A DNA stretch of 64,000 nt from Bacilli bacterium (GCA_024408335.1 JAKSVB010000008.1:1-64000); one strand, 5' to 3'; shown: positions 23,400-35,391, counted from the first letter of the stretch. Numbers and translations are program-made. The notes: generated by a model from the sequence alone, not told the origin.

Positions 23400-23430
23400 T
23401 TGCTCGACACTACTATCGAGCAATTTTTTT
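23397..23430. terminator. Terminator between the truncated lipoprotein and yoeB
   Basis: AAAATTGCTCGA (23397-23408) with TCGAGCAATTTT (23416 onward) and a T run to 23430; convergent genes share it. Confidence 0.8.
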
Positions 23431-23695
23431 ATACGTTTTCGTAATGCGACCAAGCACTGACGATTTTTACTATCTTCTCTTCTTCGTAGACTTGGTAAAC
23501 GAGGCGGTGCTTCAAATTGATTCTTCTTGAATAAAGACCTTCCATATCACCGATCAATTTTTCATAAGACGGAGGATTTTGGAACGGGTTTTCTTTTAGA
23601 AGTTCAATTGATGCTTTGGCCTTTTTGGCAAGGCCGGCCGAGGAAAGATTCGGAAAATCTTTTATTGCCTGCTTTGAAACAACGATCTTGTACAT
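23429..23695 (-). CDS. yoeB: YoeB-type ribosome-dependent mRNA interferase toxin
   Basis: 88 aa, typical length. Ends with YSRRINLKHRLVYQVYEEEKIVKIVSAWSHYENV, matching the Txe/YoeB family: RINLKHRLVY and the C-terminal SHYE (catalytic His and Tyr). YoeB cuts mRNA in the ribosomal A site and is neutralised by YefM. It starts one base after the antitoxin stop, the usual order (antitoxin first). Confidence 0.92.
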   Translation of the reverse strand: MYKIVVSKQAIKDFPNLSSAGLAKKAKASIELLKENPFQNPPSYEKLIGDMEGLYSRRINLKHRLVYQVYEEEKIVKIVSAWSHYENV

Positions 23696-23944
23696 TTACC
23701 ACTTTACCTCTTCAAGGCTTACGCAATCGTCTAGTTTTTCTTCCTTTCCCGCTATGATTTTGTTACGCAACGTGGCATTAGAACTAAGCTCAATAGTTGC
23801 GATCATGCCGTTATATTCTTCTTCGGAGATGATAAATACATTACCATCCTTAGTGTTTACGTTGATGGTTTCGTTATACTTGATTGTGTTGCCAAGCATA
23901 CCAAATAGATTCTTACGAAGCTTAGTTGCATTTGTGTTAACCAT
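23696..23944 (-). CDS. yefM: YefM/Phd-family antitoxin
   Basis: 82 aa. N-terminal Phd/YefM DNA-binding domain (NATKLRKNLFGMLGNTI, then FIISEEEYNGMIATIEL) and a C-terminal acidic toxin-binding tail (KLDDCVSLEEVKW). It neutralises YoeB and autorepresses through hexamer operators upstream. RBS AGAGGAAAA precedes the start. Confidence 0.92.
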   Translation of the reverse strand: MVNTNATKLRKNLFGMLGNTIKYNETINVNTKDGNVFIISEEEYNGMIATIELSSNATLRNKIIAGKEEKLDDCVSLEEVKW

Positions 23945-23968
23945 AGTTTTTTCCTCTTGTTTTGTATA

Positions 23969-24001
23969 TGTACATTATAGCGTACACAAATCTTTTTTCA
24001 A
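23969..24001 (-). promoter_or_regulatory. yefM-yoeB promoter with TGTACA-type operator
   Basis: Reverse strand TTGAAA (24001-23996), 16 bp, TATAAT (23979-23974). The hexamers TGTACA (23969-23974) and CGTACA (23981-23986) are spaced 12 bp start to start and flank the -10 box; TGTACA hexamers at this spacing are the known YefM operator in E. coli. Confidence 0.75.
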
Positions 24002-24031
24002 TATATCCCATCTTTCTCTTTTAAAATGTCG

Positions 24032-24067
24032 CCAAAAAGAAAAGCATAGCGATAGTTCGCCATGCTT
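24032..24067 (-). terminator. Terminator of the atp operon
   Basis: Reverse strand AAGCATGGCG, loop AACTAT, CGCTATGCTT (24067-24042, one G-U pair), then TTTCTTTTT. Confidence 0.8.
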
Positions 24068-24092
24068 CTAAGCATCATATTACTTTGATTTC

Positions 24093-24412
24093 TTATTTTA
24101 TTTCTTCTTCCACTTCTTCTGGAGCAAAGATGCTTAATGCCTCTTCTTCGGAAAGCGCCTCTTTTGCCTCGCCTACGATGATCATGACCTCATCATCAGG
24201 TTTGACTTCGATAGCGCCATGAGTAAGAGCGAAATAAATTTGTCCTTCGCTGGTTCTTGTTTTTAGGACGCTGCGCTCGAGAATCTCACCAACAAAGGTC
24301 GTATGCCCAGGGAAGATTCCGATCGGGCCGCCTTTGCAACGGACGAATAGCTCAGAAACGTCACCTTTAAAGGCCGTTCCGTTAGGCGTGAGGATTTGGA
24401 GATGGAGCCCCA

Positions 24413-24413
<1 letters not shown>
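24093..24413 (-). CDS. atpC: ATP synthase epsilon subunit, short form
   Basis: 106 aa; the family is usually 130-138. The N-terminal beta-sandwich is complete (LQILTPNGTAFKGDVSELFV to DDEVMIIVGEAKEA, ~1-87). The C-terminal two-helix domain that inhibits ATP hydrolysis is reduced to ~20 mostly acidic residues. Rotor stalk subunit of F1. The start overlaps the atpD stop by one base. It is the last gene of the operon and is followed by a terminator, so no downstream remnant of the missing part is expected; none was seen. Confidence 0.93.
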
Positions 24414-26702
<2,289 letters not shown>

Positions 26703-26703
<1 letters not shown>

Positions 26704-28208
26704 TAGCGTCTACTTTCCTTGAATTCTTTGATGGCTTTTGAGAGGCGGTCCATTAAATCGCCTTCGAAGATTTTCTTCGTTTCGAGTTCATCAACGATCT
26801 CTTTGTGTGAGTCTTTGATGTATTCGTACATATCGTTGAGGAATGGGTTAACCTCAGGTAATTGAAGATCATCGAGGAAACGCTTATTAACAGCGAAGAG
26901 CTCAATGATTTCTCTTGTCATGTTCATTGGGGCCCAGTTTGTTTGTTTGAGGGCTTCGGTAACGACCGCACCATGAGTGAGGATACGTTTCGTTTCTGCG
27001 TCAAGGTCACTGCCAAACTGCGAGAAGCTAAGGTTCTCACGGTAGTTGGCAAGTTCGATCTTTAAGCCTGATGCGACTTGCTTCATGGCTTTGACTTGAG
27101 CGCTGCTACCGACACGGCTGACTGAAAGGCCTGAATCGACTGCAGGACGTTGGCCGCTTGCGAAGAAGTCAGCGACTAAGAAGATCTGACCATCGGTGAT
27201 GGAGATGATGTTTGTTGGAATATAGGCTGAGATGTCGCCTGCTTGGGTCTCGACGATTGGAAGAGCGGTGATTGAGCCTCCTCCGAAAGCTGGAGCAAGA
27301 CGGCATGCCCTTTCGAGAAGTCTTGAGTGGAGATAGAAGATGTCGCCAGGGTATGCTTCACGTCCTGGGGCACGTCTAAGAAGAAGTGAAAGGGCACGAT
27401 ATGCGACAGCGTGCTTGGAAAGGTCATCAAAGATGATGAGGACATCTTCTCCGTTTTCCATCCATTCCTCTGCCATAGCCATGCCAGCGAATGGAGCGAT
27501 GTATTGTTGTGGAGCGCTTTGGGAAGCACTTGCGTTGACGACTGTGACGTAATCCATGCAGCCTCTAGCTTTGAGCTTGGCTACGATGTTAGCGACAGTT
27601 GAATTCTTTTGACCGATAGCGACATAGACGCACTTAACGTTTTTGCCTTTTTGATTGATGATCGTGTCAATGGCGATGGAGGTTTTGCCAGTTTGACGGT
27701 CACCGATGATAAGCTCACGTTGTCCGCGTCCGATTGGGATCATTGAGTCAATTGCTTTGATACCTGTTTCGAGAGTGACGTTGACTGATTTTCTAGTCAT
27801 GACGCCTGGAGCGATTCTTTCGATTGGGCGGGTATTCTTGTATTCGATTGGTCCAAGTTCATCAAGCTGGGTGCCTAAAGGAGAGACGACTCTTCCTAAA
27901 AGGCCATCGCCAACTGGAACTTCGACGACTTTGTGGGTACGTTTGACGGTGTCGCCTTCTTTGATTTCGAGGTCGCTTCCAAGAAGGACAGCGCCGACGT
28001 CATCAAGGTTGAGGTTCATGACCATGCCATATACATCATGAGGGAAAAGGAGAAGCTCGCCAACCATGGCGCCTTTAAGTCCGAAGATGGTTGCAATGCC
28101 ATCACCTACGGCGATAACGGTACCGACATCACTGTTTTCGATCTCGTTTTCGTATCCTTTGATTTGCTCTTTGATGAGAGCGCTTATTTCGTTTGGATTC
28201 AATTTCAT
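26703..28208 (-). CDS. atpA: ATP synthase alpha subunit
   Basis: 501 aa. Non-catalytic nucleotide-binding F1 subunit: Walker [31 protein letters not shown] with the arginine finger region, and N-terminal beta-barrel. RBS GGAGG-like bases about 7 nt upstream (28215-28220). Confidence 0.98.
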
Positions 28209-28223
28209 AAAATTCCTCCCTCA

Positions 28224-28757
28224 TTATTTGAGAAGGGCCGAACGAAGTCGTTCAACCTTTCCTAGGACGGTGCCATCAAACACTTTATCGTCCACATAAA
28301 CCTTTACGCCGCCAATAAGGTTATGGTCGACGTGGTTGGTTAACGAAAGCGCGGAACCGATACGTTTTCCCATCGATTCCTCGATTTTCTTAATTTCTTC
28401 TTTTGTTAGTGGCGAAGCACTATATACGAGTCCTTCTTTGATTCCTAAGCGATCATTGCAAAGCTTATTGAAGCTTGAGGCAATGATATCGAAATGTATG
28501 ACTTCATGCTTGATGATGAGAAGTCTGAAGAAGGCTGGTACTTCTTTGTTCTTTAGCGTAGCGAATGCTTTGTCAGCTAAGCTAAGTTGCGATTCATTTG
28601 GCAAAGAATAGGATGAGAGAGTAGCTAAAAGATCTGGATTAGCCTCCAGTAAAGCAAGAGCCTCTTTCATATCCTTTTGGAATGATTCGACTTTGCCTAA
28701 GTCCACTGCTAGCTTGAATAAGCCAGCTGCGTATGAATTAGCTTCTGCTCCTAACAT
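28224..28757 (-). CDS. atpH: ATP synthase delta subunit
   Basis: 177 aa. Stator subunit linking F1 to the b subunits. N-terminal helical domain (NSYAAGLFKLAVDLGKVESF) and the C-terminal strand GGVKVYVDDKVFDGTVLGKVERLR, the family signature. Confidence 0.94.
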   Translation of the reverse strand: MLGAEANSYAAGLFKLAVDLGKVESFQKDMKEALALLEANPDLLATLSSYSLPNESQLSLADKAFATLKNKEVPAFFRLLIIKHEVIHFDIIASSFNKLCNDRLGIKEGLVYSASPLTKEEIKKIEESMGKRIGSALSLTNHVDHNLIGGVKVYVDDKVFDGTVLGKVERLRSALLK

Positions 28758-28768
28758 TCTTTGCTCCT

Positions 28769-29317
28769 TTAAGCGTCAACTTCCTCAATGAAATCATTAA
28801 GGAGTTTTTCGTTATCCTCGCGACTGATTTCCCTTCCAAGAACTTGTTTTGATGCCTCAAGAGCGACATTGACGATTTCGTCATGGATGGCGCGTCTTGA
28901 TTTTTCTTCGGCTTGTGCGATCGCTTCATCAGCGGCAAGTTGACGGGCTTTTGCAGCTTCGTCTGCCTCTTTGATGATGTTTTGCGCGCTTACTTCTGCA
29001 TCTGCTTTGGCTTTTGAGATGATCTCACTAGCTTCTGCTCTTGCGTCTTTTACCATATCTTCGGTAAGGGCAAGTTTGCTTTCGTAAGTGGCTTTTGCCT
29101 CTTCGCTGTCTTTGATGTTTTTCTCAACGTAGTCTTTTCTTGCGTCGAGGTATTTCTTTACTGGCTTATAAGCGACGAAATAAAGGAATACGAAAAGAAC
29201 GATCAAGGCCAAGAGGTTGATGACTAAGCTCCAGAAATTAGGGAAGAGCTTGTCTAAGAAATCTTTGGCGGTGAAAGGAGGATTTGAATCGTAAACGGTA
29301 ATTCTTAATCCTTCCAT
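28769..29317 (-). CDS. atpF: ATP synthase b subunit
   Basis: 182 aa. One transmembrane helix (~28-49: LVINLLALIVLFVFLYFV) followed by a long charged coiled-coil stalk; KPVKKYLDARKDYVEKNI is typical after the membrane segment. Peripheral stator of the Fo sector. Confidence 0.94.
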   Translation of the reverse strand: MEGLRITVYDSNPPFTAKDFLDKLFPNFWSLVINLLALIVLFVFLYFVAYKPVKKYLDARKDYVEKNIKDSEEAKATYESKLALTEDMVKDARAEASEIISKAKADAEVSAQNIIKEADEAAKARQLAADEAIAQAEEKSRRAIHDEIVNVALEASKQVLGREISREDNEKLLNDFIEEVDA

Positions 29318-29323
29318 AAACTA

Positions 29324-29569
29324 TTAAGCTGCGAGAGCTGGCATACCCATCAAGAAGATGATGAGAATAGCAACGACGAGTGAGTAAATAGCGGTTGATT
29401 CGCAAAGAGCGACAGCGACGATCATATTTGAACGAAGTTGACCGACCATTTCTGGGTTGCGGGCCATACCGTCGATAGCGTGGCTACAGACTAAGCCTTC
29501 ACCGATGGAACAGAGACTGCCTAAACCGACAGCGATGCCTGCTCCGAGAGCACATAATCCAGCGTCCAT
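29324..29569 (-). CDS. atpE: ATP synthase c subunit with Na+-type two-carboxylate site
   Basis: 81 aa hairpin of two membrane helices forming the rotor ring. Loop ARNPE is conserved. Helix 2 carries the ion-binding Glu57 in ALCESTAIYSL, with Ser58 and Tyr62, the Na+ ligand set of Ilyobacter/Fusobacterium-type c rings. Helix 1 has Glu24 (SIGEGL) at the position of the usual Gln, exactly 33 residues before Glu57, as in the two-carboxylate Na+ site. This predicts a Na+-coupled enzyme (inference from motif). Strong RBS AGGAGG at 29576-29581. Confidence 0.96.
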   Translation of the reverse strand: MDAGLCALGAGIAVGLGSLCSIGEGLVCSHAIDGMARNPEMVGQLRSNMIVAVALCESTAIYSLVVAILIIFLMGMPALAA

Positions 29570-29597
29570 AAAAAACCTCCTAATGTAAGCTGATTTT

Positions 29598-30494
29598 CTA
29601 TTCTTTTACCATCGCTTGCTCGACTCCTGCTTCTTTCTTTTCTGAAGCGCCGCTTGGCATCTCTTGAGAGATCCAGATTGCGGAGAGCGAAGCGAAAACC
29701 AAGGTTTGGATAAACCCGGAGAATAGCGAGAAATAAATCTGGAGAATGCCGACAGGGATTGGAGAAAGGAAGATGCTTGTCCAAGTCCAAGGTTGGTTCC
29801 AGAAGACTGACCATGCAGCGCTCGTTTGGATGGTTCCAGCGATGCCCATGGATACGAAGATGTTACTGCTGAGGTTACCTAATACCCATTGGATAAGGCC
29901 AATGAGGATAGTTCCTGAAAGGGCGTTACCGAACATACGCATGGTAGTTGAGATTAATGGCGCCCAGAAAGTAACAAGGTTGATTGGCAAGAAGATGAAG
30001 ATCGGCTCGGTGAAACGTTTGAAGTAGCCGAATTTACTATATTTGATGCCTTTGACTTGGATGATTGTGAACATGATGATGGCAAGGCAAAGAGGGCAAG
30101 CAAGCCAGTCAACAAGTGAAGGGAAGGCAAAGAGGGAGATGGTGAAGGCTAAGAAGAGATAGGCAAGAAGAGTCCAGAAATAACCACCCCAGGTGATTCT
30201 TTCTTCGCCCATGTTGCTGACTGCGAAATTATTACAGGTGTTGTAATAGATCTCCGCTAAAAACATGATGCCTTTTGGTTTCTTAAGATATGTTTTCTTC
30301 TTTAAGCCGATTCTTGCTTTGACACCGATTATGATGCCAAGGATTGCAAGGATGACCATGACGATGAGAGATGTTAAAAGTGGGGCGTCGATTGATTCCC
30401 AACCATCCCAATGGAACATCGTAGCCATCTTCTCTTCGAAAGATGAAGCCGATGCGCTTGTTAATGTTCTTTCGTAGACATTAAGGACACTCAT
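29598..30494 (-). CDS. atpB: ATP synthase a subunit
   Basis: 298 aa, multi-pass Fo subunit that forms the ion half-channels. The essential arginine lies in STTMRMFGNALSG; the GLIQ segment nearby and the C-terminal FSGFIQTLVFASLSAIWI helix fit the family. It overlaps atpI by 4 nt. Confidence 0.95.
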   Translation of the reverse strand: MSVLNVYERTLTSASASSFEEKMATMFHWDGWESIDAPLLTSLIVMVILAILGIIIGVKARIGLKKKTYLKKPKGIMFLAEIYYNTCNNFAVSNMGEERITWGGYFWTLLAYLFLAFTISLFAFPSLVDWLACPLCLAIIMFTIIQVKGIKYSKFGYFKRFTEPIFIFLPINLVTFWAPLISTTMRMFGNALSGTILIGLIQWVLGNLSSNIFVSMGIAGTIQTSAAWSVFWNQPWTWTSIFLSPIPVGILQIYFSLFSGFIQTLVFASLSAIWISQEMPSGASEKKEAGVEQAMVKE

Positions 30495-30931
30495 AATTTA
30501 GCCTTAAGCCCTTTCTTTGTTTTAAGCGAACGAACAAGAACAATTATCTGAGCTGGGAGAAGTCCAGCGAATGTAGCGAAGAAATTGAAAGCGGCCCAGC
30601 CACCGAACCATTCTGGTTTGAAGGTGCAAATGCCTGCTAAGACCAAAGCGATGACGTAGACTGCAAAACGGATAGCGACGAAAAGGATAATCTTTTTAGC
30701 GTCTCTTTCTTGACCTTCTTTTGGAAGAAGGGCTTGCCCCATTTTCATGATTGTCCAGAAACCGATGATCTCAGCGACCGTTCCAAGAAGCCAACCTAAA
30801 GGATATGAATAGCCTTTGCTATGGTAGAAGAAAAAGAGAGGACAAAGACCGACGAAAACCACTGCTCCTATTGCTAGAAGCCACACTAATGTTTTTTGTT
30901 CGTCGTTTAGTTTTAAGTACTTATCAATCAT
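30491..30931 (-). CDS. AtpI-like Fo assembly membrane protein
   Basis: 146 aa, about four membrane helices, first in the atp operon. Position and topology suggest AtpI (c-ring assembly, Mg2+/Ca2+-related role), but sequence similarity is weak. The frame is open to 30988; ATG 30931 is chosen because AAAGGA lies ~7 nt upstream. A perfect TATAAT on the reverse strand (30959-30954) is the likely operon -10, with a poor -35. Confidence 0.75.
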   Translation of the reverse strand: MIDKYLKLNDEQKTLVWLLAIGAVVFVGLCPLFFFYHSKGYSYPLGWLLGTVAEIIGFWTIMKMGQALLPKEGQERDAKKIILFVAIRFAVYVIALVLAGICTFKPEWFGGWAAFNFFATFAGLLPAQIIVLVRSLKTKKGLKAKL

Positions 30932-30975
30932 GGTTGGTCCTTTAATCTTCGATATTATACTTTTCTTTATATAAA

Positions 30976-30998
30976 AGAAAAAGGGCATAACGCCCTAA
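30976..30998 (-). terminator. Terminator of the DUF5677-like gene
   Basis: Reverse strand AGGGC, GTTAT, GCCCT (30996-30982), then TTTTTCTTTT. It overlaps the atp promoter region. Confidence 0.8.
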
Positions 30999-31017
30999 GA
31001 GACTAAATTTTACGTAA

Positions 31018-32163
31018 CTAGTCTTTCTTTTCTAACGCTTTGTTATCGTTTCCAGTGATTTGATTGAGCCTATTTTTCTGGAGGTTATAGCAAGAAAGGA
31101 GCTCTCCATAATAGAGGTTCTTCATGCTGTTGTACTTGACTTGGGCCTCTTCTGGGATCGAAGAGAAATAGACAAGTTTGAAGGCTTTCTCTAGGCGGAA
31201 GAAGGATTCGTAGAGATTAAGGATCGTGACAAGGTAGAAGTAAGTCTTTCTTGAATAGATCAAAAGAGGCGATGAGTGAGCGATCTCGCTAGACATCTCA
31301 TACACTTTTGCGTAGTTTCTAAGCCCTGCGCAACGTTCAACGCCATCGCGGAAATTGAATTTGAAATCAGGGACTTCTCCGTTTTTGACTTCAGGGATTG
31401 CAGCAAGCCATCCATATTCGATGAATCTCTTCATATCCTTTGACTTGAGGTCATTGGCTTTCATTCCTTCCTTGATTTCAAGGAAGACAGCATCTGTTTC
31501 TTCTTTTGAAGGGATGCCACCGCGGAATGCGAGAGCGTATTTCATGTGCTGGATATAAGCCTCAACGACAGGCTTGCCGTTTTTCATGAGGACTTGAAGG
31601 ATGCATTCGTTTTCGTGGAGGGTTCTCCAGGTTGAGAAGGCTTCTGTTTCATATCCGTTTTCAAGGAGGTTAAGAATGCACTGGGCCATCGAGAAACCTT
31701 TTTTCATGACGTCGATGAAGAGGGTTTGATTTGGGTTTCCTGATGAATAGCGGCTAAGCATTCCGAGGATGAAATTGAGATAAAGGGAAAGAGTTGAGAT
31801 GGTTGGATCGAAACGGTTTGCGAAGTTTTGGTTCTTAAACGCAAAATGTTCATTTGTGTAATATTTGTCTAGCGCCAAAGAAAGAAGAAGCTGCTCATAT
31901 CCTTCGTCTTTTATGAGTGATTCTTGTGAGCTTTCTGGGTGGCTAACCAAATAGAAATGATGTTCGTTAACAAGGTATAAAGCTAAGGTGAGAGGGTTAA
32001 GATTCATCTTCTCGATGACTGGTGCCTCTTCCTTAATATATTCGGTGGAATCGAGAGCATCGCAAAAACATTCATAGAGGAAATCTCTACTTAACTCTGG
32101 GCTTGCCTTTATGGCGTCTAAGAGCTGGTTGAACTGTTCTTTTGAAATGCTGTACTCTGTCAT
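31018..32163 (-). CDS. DUF5677-like helical protein
   Basis: 381 aa, mostly alpha-helical, no signal or membrane segment. The stretch NLLENGYETEAFSTWRTLHENECILQVL resembles the core helix pair of DUF5677 proteins, followed later by YEMSSEIAHSSPLLIYSRK, a second conserved helix of that family. Function unknown; these proteins are often HEPN-like or found near defence genes, which is not shown here. It follows addA by 9 nt and is probably the last gene of the addBA transcript. Confidence 0.6.
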   Translation of the reverse strand: MTEYSISKEQFNQLLDAIKASPELSRDFLYECFCDALDSTEYIKEEAPVIEKMNLNPLTLALYLVNEHHFYLVSHPESSQESLIKDEGYEQLLLSLALDKYYTNEHFAFKNQNFANRFDPTISTLSLYLNFILGMLSRYSSGNPNQTLFIDVMKKGFSMAQCILNLLENGYETEAFSTWRTLHENECILQVLMKNGKPVVEAYIQHMKYALAFRGGIPSKEETDAVFLEIKEGMKANDLKSKDMKRFIEYGWLAAIPEVKNGEVPDFKFNFRDGVERCAGLRNYAKVYEMSSEIAHSSPLLIYSRKTYFYLVTILNLYESFFRLEKAFKLVYFSSIPEEAQVKYNSMKNLYYGELLSCYNLQKNRLNQITGNDNKALEKKD

Positions 32164-32172
32164 ATTTATATA

Positions 32173-35100
32173 TTATGCCTCTTTTGTGGTGCCTTGGGAT
32201 ATAGAAAGTAGATACGCCTTGGTGTCAAAGCCAAAGACACGGTGCACGTAATCTTTATAAATGGCCATTTGTTTGTCGTATCCTTCATCGTCTATATGGC
32301 TTGATTTGTAATCGATGATGATGGCTTGTCTCTTACTTTTATTAACGAGAAGAAGGTCAATTGAACCATGCACTTCATTCACTTCGTCATAGTATGAATA
32401 CTCATGGTATTCTTTGAAGCCTGAAAGATCATTAAACAATGAATTAGCAAGAACCTTCTCCACTGCTGCTTTGTCTTTCTCATCTTTGATGAATGATATG
32501 TCTTTGGTTATGAAAGACGTGACCTCAAGAAGTCTATGCATGCGGTCACCATAAACGAGTTTTCCTTCATCAAGAGGATCGAGGGAGGACTTTGAGGCCC
32601 TTTTCGCTTCTTTGATTATCGGGGTGACTTCAATGCTCTCATAGAGATGAGGCTCATCCATGTATTCGATGTCGTTTCCTTTAACGAAAGGAACAGGCTT
32701 TTCAACTGAGCCATCTTTCCTAAGAAGTTTCTTGCCTAGGAAGTCTGGTCCTAAAAGATTAATGAAGTCAGCGAAAGTGTTTGGATTAACAAGAGAATAT
32801 TCATCGCTCTTGCCTTCTTTCGTTTTCTTTCTGGCGAGGATTGTTCTATTTAAGGAAGGGATAGCGAAAGACTTATATTCGCTTCCTTCTTCTTTTGGAA
32901 GCAAGAAGATGATTTGGTCAGAGGCTCTAGTGAGTTCGACATAGAAGAGTCTCATGTATTCGCTTAAGCCCTTTTCCGCATCTTCTTTCTTAATAAGGTT
33001 ATATAGGAAATTGTCGCTTCTTTCATCGGTTCTGTTTTTTGGAAGAAGGACGCCGTACTTATTTGAGACAAGGTAAAGTCCAGCGGTTGAACTTTTTGAA
33101 AGCTTTCTCTTGTTGTGAGGGCAGTAGATGATAGGGAACTCTAGACCCTTTGAAGCGTGGATGGACATGATTCTTGCTGCGTCTCCATCCGCGGAGTCTC
33201 CTCCCATCGCATAATCGATATTGTATTTCTTGATGTCGTCAAAGTGTCCGACATACGCTTCATAGTCGAGGGCCATTTGATCTGCCATGAAGGCGTTATT
33301 TATGAACAAAGCGATTTTCTTGAAATTGGATTTAACATCGCCAATTCGAACAAGCTTATCCACCATCTTATACTTTTCGATCAAGAAGGTGACTGCCTTA
33401 TAGATTGGAGATGAAAGAAGGAAATCCTTGTCTTTCTTCATCTCGAGAATGAGAGGGTCATTCATGTATGAACCATCGATGAGGCTAGAGAAAAGCTTGT
33501 CATCGTTCTCTTCATAAAGGTAGCTACGTTTGATTGAGGCGTAGCAGTGTTTGGTTGCTTTCTCATCCACTCCAATGATGACAGGAAGCTTAAGGAGTCT
33601 CATGAAAAGAAGGTTGAGGTCATTATCGGACAAGTCTTCTTGGATTGTTGCGATTAACGGAATCTTCGCTTCGCCAAAAACCTTCTGATAGACAGGGATG
33701 GCTTTCTTGACCGGGACAAGGATAGCGAAATCCTTCCAAGAGACTTTGCGAGGTCCCACTTCTCCTTTGACGTCAACCATGAAGCCTTTGACCACTTTGT
33801 CGATTATGTCGTTAGCGATTACCCTTGCTTCATTTTCATGAAGGGAAAGACTCTTATCAGCGTCATAGCTAAGAATCTCGGTGGTGTATTCTGGTTTTGG
33901 CGAATCGCCATAAAGCCAAACGTTACCGAATTCCAAAGCGTGTCCTTTTGGATAATCGACGTCCCCTAAAGAAGGAGTCATTATTCTTTCGAAGATGCTA
34001 TTGATGTCACTAATGACTTCCATTCTCGAACGGAAGTTCTTTTGAAGGCTAAAAGCCTTGCCGCCTTTTAGAAGCGAGAAGTCTCTAAGCTTGCCTGCGA
34101 AAATATCAGGGTTTGCGTTTCTGAAACGGTAGATCGATTGCTTGATGTCACCGACCATGAAGAGGTTGTCGTTAGCGATCTTCGAGATGAAGAATTCTTG
34201 GAGGTCACTGGTATCTTGATATTCATCGACCATGATGAATTTGTATTTGTGCTTAATCGACTCAAGGATGTCGCTGTTCTCCTCTTCATTAACGAGCTTT
34301 CTAGCAATAGAGGCGATATCGCTAAAAGTGTAAGCCCCACGTTCTTTTTTGTATTCGGATAAACGGGCATCGACTTCTTTGGCGATATCCACTAAAAGGG
34401 AGACGAAAGGTCTAGTGAAAAGATATTTCTCTTTTTGTTTGTTGATATCACCAACCTTATACAAGGTTTCTTTGACGCCTCCGATGAGCTCTTTGATGAT
34501 GGCGCGTTTATAGTTATCGCTTTCGGTTAAGCCGTATTTCGGGCTATTTCTTTCAAAGCCTGCTGTCGCTTCTTTTCCTTTGAAGGTTATCTTGTCTGTT
34601 GACTTATGGTCTTCTTCTGCTTTAAGGCGGTCTAACATCGTTTCATAATCGCCTAAGTCCAAATACGAATTAGCTATTGCGGTGTCTTTTTCTAAAAGCT
34701 CATTTGAGCTATCCATTCCTAAATAGTAAGCAGCCTTAACGTCATCATTAAGGGTTTCATAAAGTTCCTTTTTCCTTGCTTCAAAGTACTCATCACTAAA
34801 GAAACGTTCCTTTAAATCCAAATAGAATTCTTCTTTGGAAGGAACAAGATCCGCTTTATCCATGATTCCAAGGATGACATCGGTTATCTCGTTATCGTTC
34901 TTTAAGACGTAGTTCTTAGCCAAAGCCTCGAAAGTTGGATCAGGGTTTTCATATTTCTCGTTTAAGATGGCTTCGAGAATCTTTCTCTTCTCGCTTAAGA
35001 TGAAGTCGTTGCTAGCGATGCCGATATTTGGGTCAAGGCCTAAACGGTAAGCGTATTTCTTAACGAGCTTTAAGAAGAAAGCGTCGAATGTGGTGATGTC

Positions 35101-35391
35101 TGAGAATTCGACTTCTGGTGAAAGATCCTGATCTAATTCGCCGCCATAAAAAGCGCTTACGAGAGCCTCTCTTGTACGGGTTTTCATTTCAGCGGCCGCT
35201 TTATTGGTGAATGTCAAAACTAGTAATTCGCTGACTTTTGTTGGATTGGTTTTATCACAGACGATACGTTTTATACGCTCAGTCAAAACAGCGGTTTTGC
35301 CGCTTCCTGCGCCTGCGCTAACAAGGTAATTGCCCTTCTCTTGGTAGGAGTTAATAGCGGCTAGTTGTTCGTCATTAAATTTCATAGCCAT
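32173..35391 (-). CDS. addA: ATP-dependent helicase/nuclease subunit AddA
   Basis: 1072 aa, shorter than Bacillus AddA (~1230). UvrD-type helicase: Walker A VSAGAGSGKTAVLTERI, motif II MVDEYQDTSDLQ, motif III GDIKQSIYRFRNANPDIF, HASKGLEFPIIY. C-terminal RecB nuclease: HGSIDLLLV and IIIDYKSS (catalytic Asp, Lys). Processes double-strand breaks with AddB for RecA loading. RBS GAGAGGAA just before the ATG at 35391. Confidence 0.95.
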   Translation of the reverse strand: MAMKFNDEQLAAINSYQEKGNYLVSAGAGSGKTAVLTERIKRIVCDKTNPTKVSELLVLTFTNKAAAEMKTRTREALVSAFYGGELDQDLSPEVEFSDITTFDAFFLKLVKKYAYRLGLDPNIGIASNDFILSEKRKILEAILNEKYENPDPTFEALAKNYVLKNDNEITDVILGIMDKADLVPSKEEFYLDLKERFFSDEYFEARKKELYETLNDDVKAAYYLGMDSSNELLEKDTAIANSYLDLGDYETMLDRLKAEEDHKSTDKITFKGKEATAGFERNSPKYGLTESDNYKRAIIKELIGGVKETLYKVGDINKQKEKYLFTRPFVSLLVDIAKEVDARLSEYKKERGAYTFSDIASIARKLVNEEENSDILESIKHKYKFIMVDEYQDTSDLQEFFISKIANDNLFMVGDIKQSIYRFRNANPDIFAGKLRDFSLLKGGKAFSLQKNFRSRMEVISDINSIFERIMTPSLGDVDYPKGHALEFGNVWLYGDSPKPEYTTEILSYDADKSLSLHENEARVIANDIIDKVVKGFMVDVKGEVGPRKVSWKDFAILVPVKKAIPVYQKVFGEAKIPLIATIQEDLSDNDLNLLFMRLLKLPVIIGVDEKATKHCYASIKRSYLYEENDDKLFSSLIDGSYMNDPLILEMKKDKDFLLSSPIYKAVTFLIEKYKMVDKLVRIGDVKSNFKKIALFINNAFMADQMALDYEAYVGHFDDIKKYNIDYAMGGDSADGDAARIMSIHASKGLEFPIIYCPHNKRKLSKSSTAGLYLVSNKYGVLLPKNRTDERSDNFLYNLIKKEDAEKGLSEYMRLFYVELTRASDQIIFLLPKEEGSEYKSFAIPSLNRTILARKKTKEGKSDEYSLVNPNTFADFINLLGPDFLGKKLLRKDGSVEKPVPFVKGNDIEYMDEPHLYESIEVTPIIKEAKRASKSSLDPLDEGKLVYGDRMHRLLEVTSFITKDISFIKDEKDKAAVEKVLANSLFNDLSGFKEYHEYSYYDEVNEVHGSIDLLLVNKSKRQAIIIDYKSSHIDDEGYDKQMAIYKDYVHRVFGFDTKAYLLSISQGTTKEA

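Noticed and set aside
18600..24000. Insertion sequence or transposase behind the module duplication
   Set aside because: No transposase frame and no terminal inverted repeats were found around the modules.
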